Assembly (NCBI RefSeq): GCF_030056795.1
Contig: NZ_JASHKQ010000001.1
Coordinates: 1,364,001-1,428,000, forward strand
DNA: 64,000 nucleotides
Direction: 5' to 3'
From: Rhodococcus sp. IEGM 1381
GTDB lineage: Bacteria; Actinomycetota; Actinomycetes; Mycobacteriales; Mycobacteriaceae
Positions 17,599 to 27,267 of the stretch are shown one piece after another (position 1 is the stretch's first letter; the number at the start of each line of letters is the position of its first letter). Made by a program: the position numbers and the translations under genes. The notes under the pieces are model-generated. The model was given only the letters and a program-made list of their open reading frames with translations, made no database searches and was not told the origin of the DNA.

Positions 17599-18726
17599 CT
17601 ACGACGTGCGAACCGTCAGGCCCGGGTTCTCGGCCAACACGTCGTTGATGGGGGTCGCGAACAGTTCGGGTCGTTGGCCCTGCAGCATGGTGAACACCGT
17701 CGCGATTTCGCAGGACGGTTGATCGCCCACATTCGATGCACTGGCGATGCCGACGGCAAGGGTGCCGCTGACGATCGGTCCACCGCTGTCTCCGCGGAGA
17801 GCGCAGATGGAGGTAGAGAAGCTCCGGTCCATGACGGCCTCACCCATGGCGACGTTCTGGCCCGTGGACAGGATTGTGCCGCAACTGAATCCGGTTCTGG
17901 AGCCTGACTTGCAGACCGGTGCACCCACGATGGGATCCACCGTTCCGGTGACATGCAGCGGTCCCGAGCCGGGCACCCGCACCGCATTGCCCTCGAATTC
18001 TCCGACGTTGGCGTCGTCGATGTCGATCAAGGCGTAATCGTTGTGCAACTGGATGGTTCGGTAGAACGAGCCGAACTTCGACCCGACGAGACTCCCGTAC
18101 ATCGGGTACGCACCGGTCGACGCTGCGGAACCGGTGTCGGCTGCGGCCGGGTTGCAGTGGCCCGCAGTGATGTTGACCGACCCATGCGTCGGGTCGACGG
18201 CGTTGAATCCGAGTGAGCAACGCAGACCGAGGCCGGCCGGGGTGCCCGCGAGGAAGCTGTCGCCCCCGAGATAGGAACTGGCACGAATCGGACCGGCAGT
18301 GGGTGCGACATCGAAGGGCAGCAGGTCCAGTAGCGGGTCGACGGCGTCGCGCACTGCCTGTGGGATCTCTATCCCGGAGGTGACTGTTGCGAACCCGTTG
18401 GCAGACGCGGCGTCGGCCACCTCGGCGTAGGTGGGGCCGTCCGCTACCGCGACGACAGGCCGACCGTCCGCATCGAGCCAGGTACCCGTGACACCCCCGG
18501 AGCCGACGGCGGCAGCGAACTCCGCCAATCGGCGAGCCGCGTCGGCTCGATCGAGGAACTGTTGCGGATCGAGCCCGAGATCGCGGGCCACGGCGTCGAT
18601 CAGTTCGAGCGGCAGCTCTGGATCGGCACCCACCGCGGGCGCAGCCGTGGCGACAGGCGCACTCACCGCCATCGTGATCAGGCAAGACACGGCAACCATC
18701 GACAACCCCAGCGCGCGGCGACGCAT
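17599..18726 (-). CDS. Secreted S1-family serine protease (copy 1)
   Basis: About 375 residues. A twin-Arg-like basic start and hydrophobic signal peptide (MRRRALGLSMVAVSCLITM, cleavage near TAAPA) lead into a pro-region with alpha-lytic-protease-type sequence (DLGLDPQQFLDRADAARRL). The chymotrypsin-fold domain has His in ITAGHC, Asp in NDYALIDI and Ser in RGDSGGPIV, with cysteine pairs as in alpha-lytic/streptogrisin enzymes. It should be exported and self-processed. I start it at the ATG at 18726, which has GGAGGGG upstream; a GTG at 18750 is possible. A paralogue lies immediately upstream in the same direction, probably in one transcript. Confidence 0.88.
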   Translation of the reverse strand: MRRRALGLSMVAVSCLITMAVSAPVATAAPAVGADPELPLELIDAVARDLGLDPQQFLDRADAARRLAEFAAAVGSGGVTGTWLDADGRPVVAVADGPTYAEVADAASANGFATVTSGIEIPQAVRDAVDPLLDLLPFDVAPTAGPIRASSYLGGDSFLAGTPAGLGLRCSLGFNAVDPTHGSVNITAGHCNPAAADTGSAASTGAYPMYGSLVGSKFGSFYRTIQLHNDYALIDIDDANVGEFEGNAVRVPGSGPLHVTGTVDPIVGAPVCKSGSRTGFSCGTILSTGQNVAMGEAVMDRSFSTSICALRGDSGGPIVSGTLAVGIASASNVGDQPSCEIATVFTMLQGQRPELFATPINDVLAENPGLTVRTS

Positions 18727-18803
18727 GGAACCCCTCCCCCGAGGCACCACGATGTGATGCCGTTCACTGACTATAGGGGGTGTGCAGGTGTCGACCTACC
18801 GGG

Positions 18804-20102
18804 TCACTCGGTTCGCAGAGTCGCTTCGGTTGCGTCGACGACCTGATCGATGGGAATGCCGAGACTCGCAGTGCCCCCGTACTGGGCCAATGCCAGGTTC
18901 GCCTCGTTGCAATCGGGTGCACCACCACTGTTGGATCCGCTGGTGATGCCGAGCGCGAGTGTTCCGGTCACGATGGCACCGCCACTGTCGCCCGCAAGAG
19001 TGCATGCGGTGCTGGCGAATCCACGAACTGTGCGGGAGGTGCCGTCCTCCATGTAGAGCTGTGTCTCGACGCGGTCGGCTGCAACCACGCCACAGGTGAA
19101 CGACGACGACTGTCCGGACTTGCAGACCGGCGCTCCGATCACGGGTGCCGCGGTTCCGGTGATCGTGACGGTGCTGCCGTTGGCCCCGCGGACGGTGGGA
19201 CGGTCCAGGCCGGACTCGATGCCGCGGTCGTTCAGGGCGATCACCGACCAGTCGAGGCCGTCCTGTGCGCCCAGGCTCGACCGATCGAACGACCCGATCT
19301 GGGTGCTGCGCGAGATGTCCGACGGATCGGGAAGGTAGACAGGTGCGCCGCCGGCTCCGGTGGTTTTGTTCGGATTGCAGTGTCCGGCAGTCAAATTGAC
19401 GGCATCACCGGACTTGTCGACGGCGTTGAACCCGAACGAACAGATGCTGATGTCGGTGGTCGGAGCGTCGCCGATAGGCCCGGTGGTGGTGACGTAGGTG
19501 TCGCCGCCCATGGGAGTCGGGTCGACCGGCTTGTTTCCACCCGGGGAGAGGATGACCTTGATGTTGGCCAGCAACGTCGGGAGGTTGAGTGCGCTACCGA
19601 TCGGGCTGTTGACCAGGTCGATGACGACCTGGTTGTCGATGAAGTCGATGGCCGTTCCGTTGATCTGCGCGGAGATCTCACGGGGGAGCCCGGCGATCCA
19701 TCCGTTGAGGTCTGCGAGCGACTTCTCCAGCCCGTCCGCCGACACCGGGGACTGAGCAGTGGCATATCCGTCCTTGGCCACTGCCTGTGCTGCGGCAGGG
19801 GAGGTGACGGCGACGACGGCGTTGCCGTCGGGCCCGATCCAAGCGCCGGCGAAATCGGCGGGGCGGCTGGCACGGAAGTCCGATGCGTAGGCGGACAGTT
19901 CCTGCGCACGAGCGGCTCGATCGAGATACTCCTGCGGGGAGATCTTCAGATCGCGCTGTACGGCCTCGACGAGCTCTGCGGGAAGCCGATCGGCGGGAGA
20001 TTGGACGACGGGCTCGGCGGCCGCCGTTCCGGAGAACGAAGCGAATAATAGAAAAGCCGTCGAGCACAGCACTGCAGCACGCAGAGCCCCGGTGTTACGC
20101 AT
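18804..20102 (-). CDS. Secreted S1-family serine protease (copy 2)
   Basis: 432 residues, paralogous to the protease just downstream. It has a signal peptide (AAVLCSTAFLLFASFSGTAAA), a pro-region (LVEAVQRDLKISPQEYLDRA) and a catalytic domain with His in LTAGHC, Asp in LDWSVIAL and Ser in AGDSGGAIV. An insertion of about 70 residues between pro-region and catalytic core (SADGLEKSLADLNGW through KVILSPGG) is longer than in copy 1. It reads in the same direction as the Hsp70-like/IniR genes, starting 75 bp after the last of them, so it may be co-transcribed with them. Confidence 0.88.
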   Translation of the reverse strand: MRNTGALRAAVLCSTAFLLFASFSGTAAAEPVVQSPADRLPAELVEAVQRDLKISPQEYLDRAARAQELSAYASDFRASRPADFAGAWIGPDGNAVVAVTSPAAAQAVAKDGYATAQSPVSADGLEKSLADLNGWIAGLPREISAQINGTAIDFIDNQVVIDLVNSPIGSALNLPTLLANIKVILSPGGNKPVDPTPMGGDTYVTTTGPIGDAPTTDISICSFGFNAVDKSGDAVNLTAGHCNPNKTTGAGGAPVYLPDPSDISRSTQIGSFDRSSLGAQDGLDWSVIALNDRGIESGLDRPTVRGANGSTVTITGTAAPVIGAPVCKSGQSSSFTCGVVAADRVETQLYMEDGTSRTVRGFASTACTLAGDSGGAIVTGTLALGITSGSNSGGAPDCNEANLALAQYGGTASLGIPIDQVVDATEATLRTE

Positions 20103-20177
20103 GAAATCCCTTCATCGGGTGCTTGGTATCAGCGCCCCACCCTAGGGCATCAGTCGCTGAACCCGTGTTTGCGCAGG

Positions 20178-21818
20178 TCAGGGGACAACGGGCGTTACCG
20201 CGGGGCTGGTCGTTGCAGGGGTGGTCGTTGCGGTGGTCGTGGTCGTCGTTGCAGGGGTGGTCGTCACCGGGGTCGTGGTCGGCACCAGGGCGGTGGTGGC
20301 GACCACGGGCGGGGGCGTGGGGATCGGTGCGGGCGGCGGCGCAGGCAGCGGCGCGGGTTGAGGCGGGATGTACGGCTCGTATGTCTGTTCCTCGACCACC
20401 TCCGGCACGACGACGGCGGGAGCGGGAGTGGCGGTAGTGGTCGACGGCGTGCGGGTCGAGGTGACGACCGGCGAGCCCGCATCGGTGACGGCCGGGGGCG
20501 TGGGAGCCGGCGAATTGCTGAACACGCCACTGACCGCTGCGATTGCCAGAACGATCACCACGCCTGCCGCAGCACCGGCGATGACGGTGGTGATGGTGCG
20601 CGAGCGTTCGCTGCGTTCCTTCTTCTCCTCGGTCGACGCGACGGCCGGGGCAAGAGCCGACACGGCACCGGTGTTCGACGCGTTCTCCTCGGCTGATTCG
20701 ACCGGTTGGGAGCGGAATTCGGAGGGCTCGAACACCGGTGCCACCGCCGGGATCGCCTCGGAGAAGGCGAGGGACTTCTCCGGCGGGACAACAGGAATGG
20801 CGTCGGTATCGAGCGAATCGGTGCCGTCGTTGCGGGTGACGATCGGCGCGGCACCGGTGACCAGAGAGTTGCCGTCGACATCGTCGACCTCGGCCAGCAG
20901 CAGTGCGCCTCGGGGCGCTGCGAGTGGCTCGACGACAAGCCGGCCCGACGTCCGTTCGGCAATCTCTGCCGCGACCGACTCCAGTTCGGCGCTGCCTCCG
21001 GTGAGCACCACGGTGCCGGTCTGCGGCACGTCGAGGGTGCGCATCGAAGGCGCGACCAGATCGGCGAACTCGGCTCGCGTCACGGTCGTGGTCTGCGACA
21101 GGCCCGGCAGATCGACCGAGATGGTGGCCTGCTCGTCCGTGCTGAGTGCATGTTTGGCTGCCTCGCAGGAGGCAACGACGCCGGCGAGGGCGGCCAGGAC
21201 TGCGGCGTCGGACAGATCGATGTGCTCGCGATCGGTCACCACGTGATCGAACAGTGCGTCGGTGAACACGTCTCCGCTGACGGCGGTGGTGCGAACCGTT
21301 CCGCCTCCGGGATACGTCGAGATGTCGGTTCCGGTGGCCCCGATGTCGATCACCGTGGCGGCGGTGCCGGGGTTGCGCTGCGCGAAGGTGCTGGCGGCTT
21401 TCGCGTCGGGCACCAACGCGATTGCGGTGAGGCCGGCGTGATCGAGGGCATCACGCAGCAGCGCAACGCTCTCGCGCGGCCATCGCGTCGGGTACGTCAT
21501 GGTCGTGACGGGTGCGTCGGCTGGCTCGGTTGCCGAAGACATCATGGTGACGAGGCAATTGGCCGCGTTGGCCATCAGGTCCTCGGCGCGGTAGGCGGCG
21601 GCGTCGGGTTCGAGGTCCTCCTGCTGACCGACCAGGTCCACGAACCGGGTGAAGGGTGCTGTGTCGGCGGGTTCGCCGAGATGGGCGCGACCGTCCTCGT
21701 CGAATCTCAGAGTCGTCGGTACTACGACGACCGTCGGCTCGTCGTCGGCGCGGACGCGGTGGACCGCCACCGACCTGGTGTTGCCGACGGTGATTCCGAG
21801 ATGCCCCGCACCGCTCAT
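20178..21818 (-). CDS. Membrane-anchored Hsp70-like protein (intact head)
   Basis: 546 residues. Head (1-312): LGITVGNTRSVAV phosphate-1 region, VIDIGATGTDIS phosphate-2 near 157-166, VVLTGGSAELE adenosine motif near 270 and PRGALLLAE closing helix. The usual DLGGGT is DIGATGTD here, so the fold is recognisable but nucleotide turnover is uncertain. An acidic/Pro linker leads to a single span (about 408-432) and a tail of about 110 residues made almost wholly of Pro, Thr, Ala and Val with (T)n runs, expected outside the membrane. No Hsp70 substrate-binding domain. Its ATG overlaps the stop of the preceding gene (ATGA), so the two are translationally coupled. Confidence 0.8.
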   Translation of the reverse strand: MSGAGHLGITVGNTRSVAVHRVRADDEPTVVVVPTTLRFDEDGRAHLGEPADTAPFTRFVDLVGQQEDLEPDAAAYRAEDLMANAANCLVTMMSSATEPADAPVTTMTYPTRWPRESVALLRDALDHAGLTAIALVPDAKAASTFAQRNPGTAATVIDIGATGTDISTYPGGGTVRTTAVSGDVFTDALFDHVVTDREHIDLSDAAVLAALAGVVASCEAAKHALSTDEQATISVDLPGLSQTTTVTRAEFADLVAPSMRTLDVPQTGTVVLTGGSAELESVAAEIAERTSGRLVVEPLAAPRGALLLAEVDDVDGNSLVTGAAPIVTRNDGTDSLDTDAIPVVPPEKSLAFSEAIPAVAPVFEPSEFRSQPVESAEENASNTGAVSALAPAVASTEEKKERSERSRTITTVIAGAAAGVVIVLAIAAVSGVFSNSPAPTPPAVTDAGSPVVTSTRTPSTTTATPAPAVVVPEVVEEQTYEPYIPPQPAPLPAPPPAPIPTPPPVVATTALVPTTTPVTTTPATTTTTTATTTPATTSPAVTPVVP

Positions 21819-22954
21819 CGAGTTCCCTCTGTCGCTGCGTCACGTGCCTGCTCGGTCACGGGTTGTGCGTCGGTCGACTCCGATTCGGTTGTCTCGCCGG
21901 TGTCGTCGCCCGGTTCGCCGGCCGGGACCTCTGGTTCTGGTTCGACCGGATCGATGGTCTCACGCGGTTCTTCGCGGTCTCTGCTCTCGGGCGTTTCGAG
22001 CGCCGGGCGGGTGTCGATCTCGGTCGGGTCCGGCTTGCTTCGTGGGTTTTCGGAGGTCCCGGCCGGGCTCGTTTCTGACGGGCTCGTTTCCAGCGGAAGA
22101 GGTGCGACCATGGCGATCTCGGCGGCCGGCTCGACGACGACGGTGGGGAAATCGATCGGGCCACCAGCTCCGGTTCCGGACGACGTCGTCGGTATCAGCT
22201 GGGCGTTGCCGATGGTGGGCACCGTGGTGTCGGTGGAGGTACCCAGTTGCAGGGCGATCAGGGCCGCGCCGACGGTCAACGCCGAGGCGAACGCCGCCGC
22301 CGCGAACAGTGGGCGACGGTCGGGTCGTCTGGGGTTCAGCACCGCGATCCGCTCGGTGACGGCGTCGACGGGGAACTCCGAGGCCAGAATCGCAGCACCG
22401 CGGGCCGCGGCGACGGCTGTGTCCTTGCTCTCCAGGGTCGCTCGCACCGACGCGTTCCACGCCGCGAGCGCCTCCGCTTCGGCCACCAGCGACACGTGCG
22501 CGAGGCCGTGCGCATTCATCGCCGAACGCAACGAGAAGACCTGATCGGCCGTCCAGCCGGCCGGGTAGGTGGCGGCGGCGGCGAGGTCGCCGGGTTGCAG
22601 ATCGATCGACGACGCCACCTCGGTGAGCAGGCACAACAGGGCCATCGACGTCAGCTGCTCGGCCGGAAAGACGGTGCCCTTGCTGCCGGTGACGCCAACA
22701 CCGTCGGCGAGAGAGTCGAGGAAGTGCGTGTACGCCTCCGACTTCTCGTCGGTTGCGTCACCGAGCGAGACGGTGCCGTCGGGATGAGTGTTGAGCACGG
22801 TCGAGTGCAGCGACGCCAAATGCAGCGACGAGCCGGGCGCAATGGGATGCGACACTGCGGCTACCGCGCGTTCCTCGTCCAGGTAGAGACCGACGTCCGG
22901 TGTGCCGATACTCGCCCTGCCGGGCTGCTCGGTCGGTGCGGACTGCTCGGTCAT
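21815..22954 (-). CDS. Degenerate Hsp70-like membrane protein lacking the ATPase core
   Basis: 379 residues. It keeps the first part of the Hsp70-like head (ATYPAGWTADQVFSLRSAMNAHGL, then SLVAEAEALAAW, matching the region just before phosphate-2) and the very last helix (AVAAARGAAILA). The 150 or so residues between, including phosphate-2 and the adenosine motif, are missing, and residues 171-181 bridge the gap. A membrane span (about 214-236) and an acidic Pro/Glu/Thr tail follow. It cannot bind ATP in the Hsp70 manner. The frame is open, with normal codon use and coupling to both neighbours, so it looks like a maintained pseudo-enzyme and not a decaying gene. Confidence 0.75.
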   Translation of the reverse strand: MTEQSAPTEQPGRASIGTPDVGLYLDEERAVAAVSHPIAPGSSLHLASLHSTVLNTHPDGTVSLGDATDEKSEAYTHFLDSLADGVGVTGSKGTVFPAEQLTSMALLCLLTEVASSIDLQPGDLAAAATYPAGWTADQVFSLRSAMNAHGLAHVSLVAEAEALAAWNASVRATLESKDTAVAAARGAAILASEFPVDAVTERIAVLNPRRPDRRPLFAAAAFASALTVGAALIALQLGTSTDTTVPTIGNAQLIPTTSSGTGAGGPIDFPTVVVEPAAEIAMVAPLPLETSPSETSPAGTSENPRSKPDPTEIDTRPALETPESRDREEPRETIDPVEPEPEVPAGEPGDDTGETTESESTDAQPVTEQARDAATEGTR

Positions 22955-23013
22955 TGGGGTGCTACCTGTTCTGATCGGTTACCGGTGGTCGGTCGTTATG
23001 TCGCTTCTTGCCC

Positions 23014-25521
23014 TCACACAGTTACAGTGCCGTTCGCTGCGCTGGTGGAGCCTCCGTATCCCATGGCGCGCAGCATCGAGATGAGTTCCGAACGAGACTC
23101 GGCCCCGAGCCTGCGACGTATTCGAGCCACATGATGTTCGACGGTCTTCGGGGAGATGTAGAGGCGGCTGCCCACCTCGCGGTACGTGACTCCGAGCACG
23201 AGCAGCTCGGCGACCTCGGCCTCGCGTTCGCTCAACGAACCCGTCGGTGTCGGCGTGCTTCCTGAACTGTCGCGTCGGTGCGAGTGGGGCGGCTGCGACC
23301 CGGTTTGACGCAGCGACCTGGCGATGTGCAGCAGTGCGGTTGCGGTCGCGGTATCGCTGACGGTCAGCGCGGCCTCGCTGGCCAATCGGGCCCCGTCCCA
23401 GGGCAGTCCGAACGCGGTCAGCGTGCGTGCCGAATTCTCCACATCGGACGGATCGGGCCTGCCCTGCAACACGCCGAGCCAGGCGCGACCGGCGGCAGCG
23501 AGGGCGGCGCTGTACGGGTGAGTCGGCGCGGCTGCTGCGAGAGCCTTGGCGTGCGGCACCAGCGCGTCGGGAGTCTGGGCGACGATGGCCGCTTGGACCT
23601 GGTACCAGTGCAGCGCCGACGCCCAGACGGGCGGATCTCCGAGCGCTGCGAGCAGGTCGGCGGCGTGCGCGACGAGATGTTCGACGCGGTCGACCTGGCC
23701 GAGTCGGGTTGCGGCCAGGAGTAATTCGCCCAAGGGCAGCAGCGCGAACAGATCTGCAGAGTATTCGGCGATGACGTTCTGTGCACCGGTCCACGCCGTC
23801 ATCAGCGATCCTGCGTCGCCCGATCTGCGAGCCAGGCCTACCCGGATCGCGTGCAGGAAGAGCTGATTGCGCATGTGAGACAACGGAATTCGAAGGGTAT
23901 CGAGCACGGAGCCCGCCTCGGCTGCATCGCCCCGCAGCATCGACGCCCATGCCCCGAGGAGGATCAGTCGGGTGTGTGCCTCGGATCCTGGACGCCGTTC
24001 CGGCAGCGCCCGCGCCAGGATGGAATCGACGCGAGCGAGGTCACCGCAGTGCACTGCATGAAGGGCCGCGACGGCCGCGGCGGTGTCGGTGGCACACGAA
24101 CGATCGGAGACGTTGCCGGTCAACGATATTGCGCGCATCAGTGAGTGTGCGGCAGCGCTCGAGTCGGCTGCACTGCGGGAATCGATGGACCCGAGGACGC
24201 CGGCCACCAGCAAGGTGCCCGACGCAGTGCTCGACGTCGGCGCAAGCGCGGACACGGCGGTCATCGACCGGTCCGCGCCGCCGCGGTCACCGGATGCGGC
24301 AGCAGACAGAGCAGCCCATACCCCATCGGGGCCGAGTCGATCCTCGCCGAGCCAGGTGAACAGTTGCGCACTGCGGGAAAGCATTCCGCGCTGCGCGGCA
24401 ATCGAGGCCGAGACCCGCACGGCCGTCCGCAGATCCGCGGAATCGCAGACGGCGGCGCTGTCCAGTACCGCATCGGCGTAACGCCCCGCCTCGTCCAGGT
24501 CGCCGGTGGCGGCCGAGACCTCGGACCGCCGGGCGGCGAGCACCGCCGGATCGAAGCCCGCGTCGACGGCGGCGTCGTACAGCGCGCCGGCAGTCTCGAC
24601 CGAGGCCGAATCTGCCTGCTGTACAAGAAAATCAGCCAGACCGGCATGGACGACGCCTCGCTGCGCCAGCGCACGCGCGGCGGTGGCGTCGAGCAGGTGG
24701 GATCGGGCGGCGACGTCGGTGACCGAATGGAGCAGGACGCGGCAGCGCCGATCGCCGATCAGCTCGGTCAAGGGAACCTCGGCGGCCGGGATCAAAGCGC
24801 CGGTGGAGTCGAGCAGGCCGGAGCTGCAGGCAAGGTCGACGGCAGATTCGACCTCGTTCGAGCGTGCGACGAGCTGTGCGGCCGTCGCGGGCTCGGGCGC
24901 GATGCCGAATCGAGCTGCGAGCAGCAGCGCCCGAATGTCGTCGGCGGTGTCGAGTAACATTCGACGATGCTGTGCAGCAACGGCTTCGGAGATCGTTCGC
25001 AGGGGTGCCGGGTCGGAGAGTTCCGCGCCGAGTGCGGCAAGAGCTGCGTCGACGGCGGCGAGAATTCCCCCGGTTGACTTCGCGATCGCATTGGCCAGTG
25101 CCGCAGAGATGGGCCGTGCGGTGGCGGCTGCTCGAGCGGCGATCGACGTCTTGTCCAGCGGAACCAGAGTCAGTCGACCGGAACCGGCGGACGCGATCAA
25201 CTTCTCGATGCGAGAATCGAACTCGCGTGGAGCCGTTGCCACGACCAGCGTGATGTCCGACCGCGTTGCTGCCGCGGCGATTTCGTCCAACCGCTGCTCC
25301 GACAGCAGATGCGCGTCGTCGACGAGAACCGTCGAGCCTGACGGTGCACCGGCGATGCTGCCCGTACACGGATCCACCGACGCCCCGATCGCGTCGAGAA
25401 CGGCGGAGCGACCGGACCCGTCGACTCCGACGACAACATGAAAACCTGTGGTGTCGAGGGCATCACGAACGAAACGATCGGCGCGTGCGACGCCGACGAG
25501 GGATGGTCGGATGCTGATCAC
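23014..25521 (-). CDS. iniR: IniR-like P-loop/LuxR transcriptional regulator
   Basis: 835 residues, close in length to Rv0339c (832 from memory), the homologue described in mycobacteria as an activator of iniBAC. The N-terminus has a Walker A-like GVDGSGRS (32-39) and Walker B STVLVDDAH (about 63-71), giving a AAA/STAND-like nucleotide switch. The long middle is helical and Ala/Leu-rich, like the repeat region of LAL/MalT-type regulators. The C-terminus is a LuxR/GerE helix-turn-helix (LSEREAEVAELLVLGVTYRE, then YISPKTVEHHVARIRRRLG). It starts nine bases after the stop of the Hsp70-like gene upstream and 59 bases before the degenerate one, so regulator and Hsp70-like proteins form one operon divergent from iniB. 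Start at GTG 25521. Confidence 0.85.
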   Translation of the reverse strand: MISIRPSLVGVARADRFVRDALDTTGFHVVVGVDGSGRSAVLDAIGASVDPCTGSIAGAPSGSTVLVDDAHLLSEQRLDEIAAAATRSDITLVVATAPREFDSRIEKLIASAGSGRLTLVPLDKTSIAARAAATARPISAALANAIAKSTGGILAAVDAALAALGAELSDPAPLRTISEAVAAQHRRMLLDTADDIRALLLAARFGIAPEPATAAQLVARSNEVESAVDLACSSGLLDSTGALIPAAEVPLTELIGDRRCRVLLHSVTDVAARSHLLDATAARALAQRGVVHAGLADFLVQQADSASVETAGALYDAAVDAGFDPAVLAARRSEVSAATGDLDEAGRYADAVLDSAAVCDSADLRTAVRVSASIAAQRGMLSRSAQLFTWLGEDRLGPDGVWAALSAAASGDRGGADRSMTAVSALAPTSSTASGTLLVAGVLGSIDSRSAADSSAAAHSLMRAISLTGNVSDRSCATDTAAAVAALHAVHCGDLARVDSILARALPERRPGSEAHTRLILLGAWASMLRGDAAEAGSVLDTLRIPLSHMRNQLFLHAIRVGLARRSGDAGSLMTAWTGAQNVIAEYSADLFALLPLGELLLAATRLGQVDRVEHLVAHAADLLAALGDPPVWASALHWYQVQAAIVAQTPDALVPHAKALAAAAPTHPYSAALAAAGRAWLGVLQGRPDPSDVENSARTLTAFGLPWDGARLASEAALTVSDTATATALLHIARSLRQTGSQPPHSHRRDSSGSTPTPTGSLSEREAEVAELLVLGVTYREVGSRLYISPKTVEHHVARIRRRLGAESRSELISMLRAMGYGGSTSAANGTVTV

Positions 25522-25530
25522 GGTCGGGCG

Positions 25531-27267
25531 TCAGCCGATCGGGAGAATTTGGCCCGGAAGATTGAGGACCCCGTCGAGCGTCTTGTCGACGGTGTTGGCG
25601 GTGTTCGGGAGGGGGTTGGTGAAGGTGGGGGCCTGGTAGCTGGGAACCTGCACGTTCGGAGCCTGCGGGACCTGCACGGCAGGTGGTTGGTAGTTGGGAA
25701 CGGTCGGCGCCGCGACCGACGGGATGGTCGGCACGGTTGCTGCGCCGTTGTCGGCGGGGGCCGGGGCGGGGGCAGGTGCTCCCGCGACCGGTGCTCCGGT
25801 GGCCGGATCGATCTGCGTCACTGTGCCGTCGGCGTTGACGACCGTGGTGGGGGCACCCTCGGATCCGACTGCAGCAGCGTCGTTCTCGCCAGGAGCGGCC
25901 GTCGTGGGCTGGGCGTCCGCAACTGCGGAGGTGGTGCCCGGTGTTTGCGTGCTCGAGATCTCGGCGTTGGACTCGGCCGGAGCGGTGTTGTCCGAAGTCA
26001 ACGCCGTACCCACCGACAAGCCTCCGCCGGCCAGAAGCGCGAGGACGACAACGGATCCGGCGACGAGGCCGGCCTTCTTGCGGCCCGACATGCCTGCATC
26101 GGATTGGACGGCGGTAGGCGTCGGTGCCGGTCGCGGGGTGGGGCGCGGCATCGGCGCGGCCGAGACAGCGGACGCGGCAGAGGCCACGGAGGCCGTGGGG
26201 ACCGCAGCCAGGGACGCTGCGTCTTCTGCGGCGGTGGCGTCGGCGATGTCGCTCCCGAGTATCGCGGCTCCGATCGCGACGGTCAGTTCCGGACGCGGTC
26301 CGGCCACCACGGGGGCGCGCAGTTCGGACGAGATGAGTTCGGCAACAAGGGGGATGGCCGAGCTGCCACCGACGAGCACCACCTGGTCGATGTCGGTCAC
26401 CTCGAGCCCTGCGGCAGCCACGGCGTCCCGAACGACCCCGACCGACGAAAGCAGCGATGCGCGTACCAGCTCTTCGATCTCGGAGCGCACCAGGCGAACC
26501 TCGGTGTGGAGACCGGGCAGGTCGACAGTGAGCGAGGTGGACGTGTCGTAGGAGAGTTGTTCCTTGGCCTGGCCACACCGGGCTCGCAATTCCACCAGCG
26601 CACCGACGGTGTCCGGGTCGAACGGATCGAACTCGAACGACTGACTTCCCGAGACGGTATCGAGGACGTACTGCATGATCGCGTGATCGAACTGCGCACC
26701 GCCGAATTCCTGCGAGTGGACGCCGCTGCCGACGACTCCCGCGTCGGTGCCGGTCCGTACGAGCGTCACGTCCAGGGCGCTGGCACCCAGGTCGTAGATC
26801 ACGGCGAGGCCGTCGGACTGTGTTCCGCGAGTCACCTCGAGCCAGCGCATCGTGGCGACGGACTCGGGTACCAGCGTGACATCGGCCAGTCCAGCGCGGT
26901 CCAACGCCTCGCCGAGGACCTCGGCCGTGTACGCCGTCCAGCGGGTGGGGTGGGTGACGACGACCGTCGGGGCGGAATCGGCTCCGGCGGACACCTCGGC
27001 CACCAATGCGCGAGCAGCTGTGGCGTACAGATCCTCGGCGCGGTGACTGCGGCCGTCGTCGTCGATCAGTTCCACCGGGTCGCCCACTCGGTCGGCGAAT
27101 CCGCTGATCGGATGGCGGGCGGATCGGTCCCACAGCTCGACCAAGCTCGGGGCCGCACCGGGGCGAAGATCGAGTGCCGAACGCTTGACCACCGAAGTCA
27201 CGGGGTCGGTGTCGAGTGCAGCAGCCGCTGTCACCGAACCGATACGTATGCCGAGCCCTGCGTTCAT
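25531..27267 (-). CDS. Membrane-anchored Hsp70-like protein, first gene of the iniR operon
   Basis: 578 residues and the best-preserved of the four Hsp70-like proteins. Phosphate-1-like GIRIGSVTAAAAL at 6-18, phosphate-2 YDLGASALDV at 158-167, the segment GQAKEQLSYDTST typical of Hsp70 lobe II (about 232-244), and adenosine motif VVLVGGSSAIPLV at 296-308. No substrate-binding domain. A Pro/Ala linker, a single span (about 399-421) and an outer Thr/Pro/Ala tail with VPxYQxP repeats near the C-terminus follow. It fires from the spacer shared with iniB and precedes iniR by nine bases. An envelope-sensing or chaperone role is inferred from context, not shown. Confidence 0.8.
   Translation of the reverse strand: MNAGLGIRIGSVTAAAALDTDPVTSVVKRSALDLRPGAAPSLVELWDRSARHPISGFADRVGDPVELIDDDGRSHRAEDLYATAARALVAEVSAGADSAPTVVVTHPTRWTAYTAEVLGEALDRAGLADVTLVPESVATMRWLEVTRGTQSDGLAVIYDLGASALDVTLVRTGTDAGVVGSGVHSQEFGGAQFDHAIMQYVLDTVSGSQSFEFDPFDPDTVGALVELRARCGQAKEQLSYDTSTSLTVDLPGLHTEVRLVRSEIEELVRASLLSSVGVVRDAVAAAGLEVTDIDQVVLVGGSSAIPLVAELISSELRAPVVAGPRPELTVAIGAAILGSDIADATAAEDAASLAAVPTASVASAASAVSAAPMPRPTPRPAPTPTAVQSDAGMSGRKKAGLVAGSVVVLALLAGGGLSVGTALTSDNTAPAESNAEISSTQTPGTTSAVADAQPTTAAPGENDAAAVGSEGAPTTVVNADGTVTQIDPATGAPVAGAPAPAPAPADNGAATVPTIPSVAAPTVPNYQPPAVQVPQAPNVQVPSYQAPTFTNPLPNTANTVDKTLDGVLNLPGQILPIG

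Noticed and set aside
20178..27267. Hsp70-like genes as duplicated dnaK copies
   Set aside because: They lack the substrate-binding domain and lid, carry a membrane span and Pro/Thr tail, and have diverged phosphate motifs; dnaK is separate and intact at 37446.
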